Source of the DNA: Chitinophagales bacterium | GTDB taxonomy: Bacteria > Bacteroidota > Bacteroidia > Chitinophagales > UBA2359 | Assembly: GCA_020629335.1 (NCBI GenBank) | Contig: JAHDDN010000087.1 | Location: 1-6,524, forward strand | DNA: 6,524 nucleotides | Direction: 5' to 3' | Shown here: positions 1-6,400 of the stretch, one piece after another | How positions within the stretch are numbered: the first letter of the stretch is position 1 | How the letters are laid out: every line of letters begins with the position of its first letter | Notes under the pieces: generated by a model | The model's database searches: none | Seen by the model: the letters and a program-made list of their open reading frames with translations, nothing else | Told to the model about the DNA's origin: nothing | Made by a program: the position numbers and the translations under genes

Positions 1-187
1 CATTTTTTGAAGATAATAACTTATCTTGGGGGAGGAGTCTGTCCAAACTTTAAAAGTATTTATTTCAATTAAAAATTTGAACGAAGCCCCCTTCCCTGAA
101 TTAACATACAGATTCATACTAAGTAAATCAAAATAATTGGTATAACATTCATTAAACGCCTCTCAACACAACCCAAAAATCAATTTA
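1..187. other. AT-rich upstream region, no gene supported
   Basis: No coding region can be supported here. Two short plus-strand frames are open from the window edge (to a stop near 72, and to one near 53) and could be the tail of an upstream gene, but neither is recognisable. A CAT at 1-3 could be the start codon of a minus-strand gene lying outside the window. A 7-bp inverted repeat (AAGATAA at 10-16, TTATCTT at 21-27, loop TAAC) sits just beside that CAT; it has no T-tract on either strand, so it does not look like a terminator. Confidence 0.5.
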
Positions 188-204
188 TTGTGATTTTTTC
201 ACAA
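188..204. promoter_or_regulatory. Upstream palindromic operator candidate (copy 1)
   Basis: The sequence is a perfect interrupted palindrome, TTGTGA-TTTTT-TCACAA. Its exact reverse complement occurs again at 237-253, with centres 49 bp apart. It lies just upstream of the likely -33 region of the promoter for the ATPase gene. The half-sites resemble the TGTGA/TCACA of CRP-type regulators, but the spacer between those pentamers is five bases, not the six of the CRP consensus, so a different dimeric regulator is likely. No regulator gene is visible in the window. Confidence 0.65.
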
Positions 205-208
205 AAAA

Positions 209-239
209 TTACTTTTCAACCCTAAAAGCGATATATTTG
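209..239 (+). promoter_or_regulatory. Bacteroidota-type promoter for the AAA ATPase
   Basis: TATATTTG at 232-239 matches the Bacteroidota primary-sigma -7 consensus TAnnTTTG exactly. The -33 box is weak: TTA at 209-211 (consensus TTG), 20 bases upstream of the -7 box. Transcription would be expected to start a few bases after the -7 box, around 243-248, giving a leader of only about ten bases before the ATG at 256. The last three bases of the -7 box lie inside the second palindrome, so a protein bound there would block the promoter. Confidence 0.5.
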
Positions 240-253
240 TGAAAAAATCACAA
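237..253. promoter_or_regulatory. Downstream palindromic operator candidate (copy 2)
   Basis: TTGTGA-AAAAA-TCACAA is a perfect interrupted palindrome and the reverse complement of the 188-204 site. It overlaps the -7 box and the predicted transcription start, and ends two bases before the ATG of the ATPase gene. That position suits a repressor site; together with the upstream copy it could support cooperative binding or a small DNA loop. If transcribed, part of it would also lie at the very start of the mRNA. Confidence 0.65.
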
Positions 254-255
254 AA

Positions 256-1569
256 ATGTTACTTCAATTTAATATAGAAAACTATCTCTCTTTTAAAGAA
301 GAGGCTAGTTTGAGCCTTATTGGAAATAAGGCGACCAAAGAACATGAAGCGGAGAATATCACTTTCAGGAAGGATATGAAAATATTAAAATCTGCGGTGG
401 TGTATGGAGCCAATGCAAGTGGTAAAAGTAATCTTTTTTCAGCCATGATCTATATGAAAAAAGTCGTTCTCAATTCCTTCAAAAATGCGATTTCAGAAAA
501 TACTACAACTACAAAATCAACTGCTTTTTTACTCCATCCAAAAACGAAAGACGAGAGTTCTTTTTTTGAGGTAATTTTTATTGCTAATAATACTCAGTAT
601 AGATATGGGTTCGAAATCAATAAAGGGATTATTGAGGCGGAATGGCTACACTATGTTCCCAACAAAATAGAGACGACTCTATTTAGTAGAGAAGGGCAAG
701 AAATCAAAATCAATAATGCTAAATTTGGAGAAGGAAAAATGTTAACAGATAAAACAAGAAAGAATGTTTTGTTTCTTTCTGTTTGTGCGCAGTTTAATGG
801 TGAAATTTCTAACTTAATTATTGCTTGGTTTAAAAATATAAACATCATTTCTGGTGTGGAAGATCGGAGCTTCGGCGGATATACGACTAACAAAATTAAG
901 ACTGACAAAAACTTTAGAAAATGGGTCAATAACTTTATTGATTTTTTGGAGATCACCAAACTTTCTGTTGAAGATGAAAGCATTGCTAATGTAAATATCA
1001 ATGAGCTTGGTATAGCCAATGATAAAATAGAAATAAAAGATTTCCTAGTAGCCATCACTAATCTGCAAAAAAAGCAAAAAACAAAAAGCACCTTAAAATC
1101 GTGGCATAAGGTATACGATGATAATAAAGTTTTGGTAGATACGGTCGCTTTTGATTTTAAAATGGAGTCCAAAGGATCTCAAAAGTTGATTTATTTGCTT
1201 GGCCCCATTTATGATTCTTTGAAAAATGGACGAATTCTTTTCATTGATGAATTAGATTCACGATTTCATTCTATTCTGACCAAACACTTACTCAAAATAT
1301 TTCACGAAGGAAATAAAAATAATGCTCAGTTTGTCTTCGCTCTACATGATCCCTCTTCTATGGAAAATGACTGCTTTAGGAGAGATCAAATTTATTTTAT
1401 AGAAAAAGATCAATACGGAGCCTCTTCCCTTTATGCTTTACTAGATTATAAAAAGGTTCGCAATGATGAAAAATTCAGTAAGAATTATTTAAAAGGTAAT
1501 TACGGAGCCGTGCCCTATATGCAAACACTTAATGACACAATGTCAGAAGTCTATGGGAAGGGCGGGTAG
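256..1569 (+). CDS. AAA15-family ATPase (COG1106 / AAA_21 type), probable defence protein
   Basis: This 437-residue protein looks full length for the family. Near the N-terminus is a typical opening (FNIENYLSFKEEA, residues 5-17), then a Walker A motif GANASGKS at 51-58. An ABC-like signature SKGSQ lies at 305-309, Walker B ILFIDELD at 327-334 with catalytic E332, and a switch histidine H364 in ALHD. The C-terminal block with RRDQIYFIEKD (375-385) and the YGAVP segment (416-420) is characteristic of COG1106 ATPases. Relatives include AbiLi-like and AriA-like ATPases, which work with a nuclease-like RloB or TOPRIM partner in abortive infection. No such partner follows here, so the defence role is inferred. 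The ATG lies two bases after a palindromic operator, with no Shine-Dalgarno. By eye the gene is much more AT-rich than cutC, which fits acquisition by transfer. Confidence 0.88.
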   Translation: MLLQFNIENYLSFKEEASLSLIGNKATKEHEAENITFRKDMKILKSAVVYGANASGKSNLFSAMIYMKKVVLNSFKNAISENTTTTKSTAFLLHPKTKDESSFFEVIFIANNTQYRYGFEINKGIIEAEWLHYVPNKIETTLFSREGQEIKINNAKFGEGKMLTDKTRKNVLFLSVCAQFNGEISNLIIAWFKNINIISGVEDRSFGGYTTNKIKTDKNFRKWVNNFIDFLEITKLSVEDESIANVNINELGIANDKIEIKDFLVAITNLQKKQKTKSTLKSWHKVYDDNKVLVDTVAFDFKMESKGSQKLIYLLGPIYDSLKNGRILFIDELDSRFHSILTKHLLKIFHEGNKNNAQFVFALHDPSSMENDCFRRDQIYFIEKDQYGASSLYALLDYKKVRNDEKFSKNYLKGNYGAVPYMQTLNDTMSEVYGKGG

Positions 1570-1650
1570 ATCGTATTTTTAGATAAAGAACATGAGTTTT
1601 ATCCCAGTAAAAAGAGAAACACATAAAAAAGCGTCGGAATAAATTCGACT

Positions 1651-1669
1651 TGTGCCTTCAGCACATTTT
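1651..1669 (+). terminator. Weak terminator-like hairpin after the ATPase gene
   Basis: TGTGC (1651-1655) pairs with GCACA (1661-1665) around the loop CTTCA, and four T residues follow at 1666-1669. A second short hairpin, GTCG/CGAC with partly paired inner bases, lies directly before it at about 1633-1649. The stems are short and the T-run brief, so termination would be weak. Both could equally be decayed palindromes of a repeat family. Confidence 0.25.
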
Positions 1670-1690
1670 CATAGAAGGTTGCAATAATAT

Positions 1691-1760
1691 ATTCATCATT
1701 ACATATTCATCATTACACATTCATCATTATGCATTAATCATTAATCATTATGCATTAAAA
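1691..1760. repeat. Array of ten seven-base repeats (ATTnnnn)
   Basis: Read from 1691 in steps of seven, every unit begins ATT: ATTCATC, ATTACAT, ATTCATC, ATTACAC, ATTCATC, ATTATGC, ATTAATC, ATTAATC, ATTATGC, ATTAAAA. Within it a 15-bp direct repeat, ATCATTATGCATTAA, occurs at 1723-1737 and 1744-1758. Some units (ATTCATC, ATTATGC) recur in opposite orientation at 1921-1945. This resembles the short heptamer repeats of some cyanobacterial and Bacteroidota intergenic regions. Confidence 0.75.
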
Positions 1761-1899
1761 TGCGCAAGGGATGGTAGTGGTATGTGGCGTGATGAGGTAG
1801 CTTATGGAGCTTAGGCAGACGCAGGCTGGCCCGCAGGGCAGACAAGTATGCCTTAGCGGAATAGCTGCCGAATAGCCACATAAGAACGGACAGCCCGAC

Positions 1900-1918
1900 C
1901 ATGCGCCTTCGGCGAATG
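1900..1918. repeat. REP-like small hairpin
   Basis: CGCC (1904-1907) and GGCG (1911-1914) pair around a TTC loop. After one G/A mismatch the stem continues with CAT (1900-1902) and ATG (1916-1918). The GC-rich stem, in a surrounding AT-rich intergenic region, is typical of REP-like palindromes and forms part of the right half of the larger inverted-repeat element. Confidence 0.4.
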
Positions 1919-1974
1919 CGTAATGCATAATGATGAACGATGAATGGGGATTGGCTGTGCCGTTTGTTTTACGA

Positions 1975-1988
1975 GCGCATGGATGCGC
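1975..1988. repeat. Short perfect palindrome ahead of cutC
   Basis: GCGCAT (1975-1980) and ATGCGC (1983-1988) are separated by GG, 27 bases before the cutC start codon. Part of the sequence (GCGCATGG) also occurs inverted at 1899-1906, so it may be an edge of the neighbouring repeat element and not a cutC-specific control site. If transcribed it would form a small leader hairpin. Confidence 0.35.
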
Positions 1989-2015
1989 CCAAATTAATGA
2001 TATAAAAATAATAAA

Positions 2016-2786
2016 GTGAGCGATACCAAAAAACCATCGATCCAAATAGAAATCTGTGCGAACTCCTACCCTTCTGCTGTGGCAGCTCAAAAGGGTGGGG
2101 CTAATCGAATTGAGCTTTGTGCTAATTTGCAGGCGGGAGGAACTACGCCCAGTGCTGGAACGATACAGCTTTGTACGCAACAGCTTTCATTGGAGGTGTT
2201 TGTGTTGATTCGGCCTCGTGTGGGTGATTTTTGTTATACGGATGAGGAATTTTATTGTATGAAAGCGGATATTGCTTTTGCTAAATCGGCAGGTGTGCAT
2301 GGTATTGTGAGCGGAATATTAAATACGGATGGCACGATTGATGTGCTTAGAACTAAGGAATTGATGGCCTTGAGTGCTCCGCTCCCATTCACTTTTCATC
2401 GGGCATTTGATAAATGTCCTGATGCGATGGCTGCTTATGATACATTGCGAGAAATGGGGGTGCATCGCCTTCTCACTTCTGGACAGGCGCCTACTGCATT
2501 AGCAGGGAAAGAGCTGCTCAAAAGCTTAGTAGAGCGCTCTCGAAATGGCGGCCCTATCGTTATGCCTGGTGCTGGAATTAATGCTCAAAATATCAGTGAA
2601 TTAGCGGAATATACTCAAGCGACAGAATTTCATTTTTCTGCTAAGAGCCTTATTCGCTCGAATAATAAAGCCTTAGATACTGCCGTTAGCTTTGGTGGAA
2701 GTATGGAAGTGCCTGAAAATAATTACTATCAGACTGATGACGATTTGGTTAAAAGGGTAATGAAAACTTTGAAGAACGAAATTTAA
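2016..2786 (+). CDS. cutC: CutC family protein (copper homeostasis, TIM barrel)
   Basis: The 256-residue product matches the CutC family over its whole length, close to the size of E. coli CutC (about 248). Visible family motifs are IEIC at 11-14, RIELCA at 31-36, the GG-TPS segment at 41-46, IRPR at 65-68 with GDFCY at 70-74, TFHRAFD at 126-132, LTSGQ at 153-157, a PGAG turn at 184-187 and FHFSA at 205-209. CutC is a cytoplasmic TIM-barrel protein linked to copper tolerance by genetics; its biochemical function is still disputed. The start is GTG: no in-frame ATG precedes the conserved IEIC strand, and the codon follows an A/T-rich leader without a Shine-Dalgarno. The thioredoxin-like lipoprotein gene follows 49 bases downstream with no terminator between, so an operon is plausible. 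Base composition is visibly richer in G+C than in the upstream ATPase. Confidence 0.93.
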   Translation: MSDTKKPSIQIEICANSYPSAVAAQKGGANRIELCANLQAGGTTPSAGTIQLCTQQLSLEVFVLIRPRVGDFCYTDEEFYCMKADIAFAKSAGVHGIVSGILNTDGTIDVLRTKELMALSAPLPFTFHRAFDKCPDAMAAYDTLREMGVHRLLTSGQAPTALAGKELLKSLVERSRNGGPIVMPGAGINAQNISELAEYTQATEFHFSAKSLIRSNNKALDTAVSFGGSMEVPENNYYQTDDDLVKRVMKTLKNEI

Positions 2787-2835
2787 GAGCTAAATTGTAG
2801 GATAAGTAATGATAAAACGAATTAAATAGCAAATC

Positions 2836-3261
2836 ATGAAAAATTACTTTTTAATTATATTGGTCGCCTTATTGGCGCTCTCTTCTTGTAAAAAAGATAG
2901 AGTAGGTGAAATAGAATTGCCAAGGGGATTCATTGAAAATGATTGGGATGCGACTTTAGAAGCGGCTCAAGATAATGACAGAAATGTATTTGTTCATTTC
3001 TATGCTTCTTGGTGTACTAAGTGCGCTCAGCTAAAAGAAAATACCCTCAATGATCCTAGTGTGGAAGATTATCTATATGATAATTTTGTCAGTGCTTCAT
3101 TAGATAAGGAAGAAGGTAGAGGCTTGGAATTATTTGAAGAACATGATCTTACGGCTATGCCTGCTCTTTGTGTCTTTGATAAAGATGGCAGCTTGATAAC
3201 AGTTCATTATGGAAAGTTAGATCCTGCACCATTTTTAGAATGGATACAGGAATTCGAGTAA
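2836..3261 (+). CDS. Thioredoxin-fold lipoprotein (Thioredoxin_7-like)
   Basis: The 141-residue product starts with a lipoprotein signal: a charged start, a hydrophobic stretch (residues 5-15) and lipobox LSSC with the lipidated Cys at 18, followed by KKD. The mature part is a single thioredoxin fold. The active site WCTKC lies at 59-63 (C60, C63) after the strand VFVHFYAS. The cis-proline is P109 in TAMPA, followed by the strand ALCVFDKDG. The NDPSVEDYL segment (72-80) is typical of Thioredoxin_7 / DsbD C-terminal-like domains. It should sit in the envelope, facing the periplasm or possibly the cell surface, and act in thiol-disulfide exchange, most likely as a reductant because of its resemblance to the DsbD C-terminal domain; the substrate is unknown. 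It follows cutC by 49 bases on the same strand. A role in metal or cysteine redox care of the envelope is inference only. Confidence 0.88.
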   Translation: MKNYFLIILVALLALSSCKKDRVGEIELPRGFIENDWDATLEAAQDNDRNVFVHFYASWCTKCAQLKENTLNDPSVEDYLYDNFVSASLDKEEGRGLELFEEHDLTAMPALCVFDKDGSLITVHYGKLDPAPFLEWIQEFE

Positions 3262-3433
3262 AGGTAACTATTCAGCATCAATCAATTTGGGCCTAAAAAT
3301 GATCTTTTGCCGCCATACTTCCGCTTTTTTGCGCCCAATAGCGCTGCTATTAAGCTTAAAAAGAGCGTCGTCTGACAACAAAATCTCTATTTTTATCCTC
3401 CAAAGCATTAATGCTGAACAGTTACAAAACAAT

Positions 3434-3469
3434 AAAAAAGGGCCTGCTAAAAATAGCAGGCCCTTTTTT
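3434..3469. terminator. Bidirectional intrinsic terminator between convergent genes
   Basis: A perfect 16-bp inverted repeat: six A residues plus GGGCCTGCTA (3434-3449), loop AAAA (3450-3453), then TAGCAGGCCC plus six T residues (3454-3469). The ten-base core is GC-rich. It has a T-run after the stem on both strands, so it can end transcription of the cutC/lipoprotein unit from the left and of the repeat-protein gene from the right, whose stop codon (3475-3477) is only five bases away. Confidence 0.93.
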
Positions 3470-3474
3470 GTTTT

Positions 3475-6400
3475 CTACTTAATCAAAGTAATATTTCCTT
3501 GTGCTTCATAATCTTGATCTCCTACAAAAATAGCTCGCACATAATATACATATACGCCCATTTCTTGCCCTTCTCCTTTATAACTTCCATCCCAACCAAA
3601 GTCAACATCCTTGCTATAAAAAATTCGTTCTCCCCAACGATTATAAACCATAAATTCTAACTCGATTACTTCACTCTGAGGAATTAAGCGGAATACATCA
3701 TTCACCCCATCTCCATTTGGAGAAAAAGCATTCGGAATAGAGAAAGTTGGCAGCTTGGGGCGCTCCACAAAGATCGTTATTTCATCAGAGGCATTGCAAT
3801 TATTTTCGTCAATAATATTGACGGTATAAGTTGTAGTCTCACGCGCAGTAAAAATCGGTGATGGACAATCAACACAATCTAAATCAGTAGCTGGGCTCCA
3901 ATTATAAAGAATATTATTTTCTGTATTGGTATTGGCAAATAGCTCAACACTCATACCCGTCTCTACTGTTATATCATCTCCTGCATCTACTTCTAAAATA
4001 TCTGGCTCGCTAATTACGATACTTTCTTCTAAGACACAATCATTCATATCTTTGATAAATAAAGAATAGACTCCTGCGGATAAATCTGCAAATTCTGCCC
4101 CTGCTTGATATTGGACACCATCTAATGAATAAGTATAAGGAGGCGTTCCGCCATTTGCTCCATCAATAATGATACGTCCATTTTCGTCTCCATAGCAAAG
4201 TACATCTTCTGCGACCCAAGTCCAATCTAATTCTACTCCTAAGACATTTACCGTAATGGTAGAATCACAATTAGTGTTAGTTTCATAGCTGAATATTTGG
4301 CTATCATTAGGGAATAATTCTACTCCATCAAATATAAAGCTCTCTCCTCCACAAAGAGTTGTATCTATCGTCAACTCATAATTAGTTAAGGCGGTCAAAC
4401 TAACGATCAATATTGAATCACAATTATTCGAATCAGTATAAGTGAAAAATTCTGTGTCCCCTGGCATTATTTCAATGCCATCAAACATAAATATTTCGCC
4501 TTCACATACGCTAGTATCTACCGTACTACTATAGCTTGGATATTCATTCACATTAATAGTCAATATTGAATCACATCCACTAGCAGCTACTAAGTTTAAA
4601 TCGGTTGAAGTATTAGGGAAATATTCTATTCCATCTATCATCAAAGAAGTATTGACACAAGTATTGGTATCTATAACGGCTGTAATACTTTCAACCGTTG
4701 AAAGCGTAATGCTCACTATTGAATCACAACCGGCACTACTCACATAAGTAAAGTCCGTCGGGACATCTGCGACTAAATCTACTCCTTCGATAGTAACGAT
4801 ACTTCCGATACAAGCACTTGTATCTGCCACTGTATAAATAGCTGCTGTTTCTATAACCGTAATCGTCGCTATCGAATCGCAACCAGCACTGCTTACATAA
4901 GTAAAGTCCGTTGGAATATCCGCTGGAACAACCGTACCATCTATTTCTACAGGAACGCCTTCGCAAGTAAGTATTTCCGTTGAACTGTTAACTACAGCGG
5001 TTTCTATGACGGTAATCGTAGCTATTGAATCACAACCGGCACTGCTTACATAAGTAAAGTCTGTTGGAGTATCCGCTGGAATCACTGTACCATCTATTTC
5101 TACAGAAACGCCTTCGCAAGTAGATATCTCCGTTGAACTGCTAACCACTGCAGTCTCTATAACAGTAATCGTAGCTATTGAATCACAACCGGCACTGCTT
5201 ACATAAGTAAAGTCTGTTGGAGTATCCGCTGGAATCACTGTACCATCTATTTCTACAGAAACGCCTTCGCAAGTAGATATCTCCGTTGAACTGCTAACCA
5301 CTGCAGTCTCTATAACAGTAATCGTAGCTATCGAATCACAACCTGCACTACTTACATAAGTAAAGTCCGTTGGAGTATCGACTGGAACAAACGTACCATC
5401 TATTTCTACGGGAACGCCTTCGCAAGTAAGTATTTCCGTTGAACTGTTAACCACTGCGGTTTCTATGACGGTAATCGTAGCTATTGAATCACAACCGGCA
5501 CTACTTACATAAGTAAAGTCCGTTGGAGTATCGACTGGAACAAACGTACCATCTATTTCTACGGGAACGCCTTCGCAAGTAAGTATTTCCGTTGAACTGT
5601 TAACCACTGCGGTTTCTATGACGGTAATCGTAGCTATTGAATCACAACCGGCACTACTTACATAAGTAAAGTCCGTTGGAGTATCGACTGGAACAAACGT
5701 ACCATCTATTTCTACTGGCACACCTTCGCAAGTAGATATCTCCGTTGAACTGCTAACCACTGCAGTCTCTATAACAGTAATCGTAGCTATCGAATCACAA
5801 CCCGTACTGCTTACATAAGTAAAGTCCGTTGGGGTATCTGCTGGAATCACTGTACCATCTATTTCTACTGGCACACCTTCGCAAGTAGATATCTCTGTTG
5901 AGCTGCCTACCACAGCAGTTTCTATGACGGTAATCGTTGCTATGGAATCGCAACCAGCACTGCTTACATAAGTAAAATCGGTTGGGATTCCTACTGGTAC
6001 TTCTTCCCCTTCAAATTCATATGCGACTCCTTCGCAAGTCGTAAACTCAACTGAAGATGTTACCGTACTTGTTTCTATAACGGTAATCGTAGCTATCGAA
6101 TCACAACCTGTGCTACTTACATAAGTAAAATCAGTTGGGGTATCTGCTGGAATCACTGTACCATCTATTTCTACTGGCACACCTTCGCAAGTAGATATCT
6201 CTGTTGAGCTGCCTACCACAGCAGTTTCTATGACGGTAATCGTTGCTATGGAATCGCAACCAGCACTGCTTACATAAGTAAAATCGGTCGGGATTCCTAC
6301 TGGTACTTCTTCCCCTTCAAATTCATAGGCGACTCCTTCGCAAGTCGTAAACTCGGCTGAAGATGTTACCGTACTTGTTTCTATAACCGTAATCGTCGCT

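Larger units (their letters stand above)
1691..1945. repeat. Large inverted-repeat element with heptamer arms (MITE/REP-like)
   Basis: The 16-base segment 1721-1736 is exactly repeated in inverse orientation at 1921-1936. Beyond it the right arm, read on the minus strand, continues the heptamer pattern as ATTCATC-GTTCATC-ATTATGC-ATTA (1945 down to 1921). A further inverted pair, TATGTGGC at 1781-1788 and GCCACATA at 1875-1882, and an imperfect pair CTTAGGCA (about 1810-1817) with TGCCTTAG (1850-1857) lie inside. A GCCC/GGGC hairpin (1829-1839) sits near the centre. The whole could fold into one long imperfect stem. No transposase, and no clear target duplication, is visible. A non-autonomous mobile element or REP-type structure is the best guess; other copies in the genome would be expected. 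Confidence 0.5.
1570..2015. other. Non-coding repeat-rich intergenic region
   Basis: This 446-base gap holds no convincing gene. Its first part (1570-1680) has a 16-codon open frame at 1592-1642 and two small hairpins. From 1689 to about 1990 it consists of seven-base repeats, inverted repeats and GC-richer hairpins, described separately. A minus-strand open frame of 141 codons (1755-2180) crosses it but overlaps cutC and translates repeat DNA, so it is not taken as real. No consensus promoter for cutC stands out; the last 25 bases before the GTG are simply A/T-rich. Confidence 0.7.

Noticed and set aside
188..253. CRP binding sites
   Set aside because: The half-sites look similar, but the spacer between TGTGA and TCACA is five bases, not six, so the name cannot be applied safely.
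651..1172. Minus-strand open frame of 173 codons
   Set aside because: It lies entirely inside the ATPase gene, which has clear family motifs, and its translation shows no recognisable domain.
1755..2180. Minus-strand open frame of 141 codons
   Set aside because: It translates the inverted-repeat element and runs antisense into the start of cutC; the Cys/Ser/Pro-rich product looks like repeat DNA read as protein.
3287..3511. Plus-strand open frame of 74 codons
   Set aside because: It runs through the strong terminator and into the end of the convergent gene, and has no family resemblance.
4736..4966. Minus-strand open frame of 76 codons, rich in Arg, Tyr and Cys
   Set aside because: It is an alternate frame of the 153-bp repeats, open only because the repeat has no stop in that frame.
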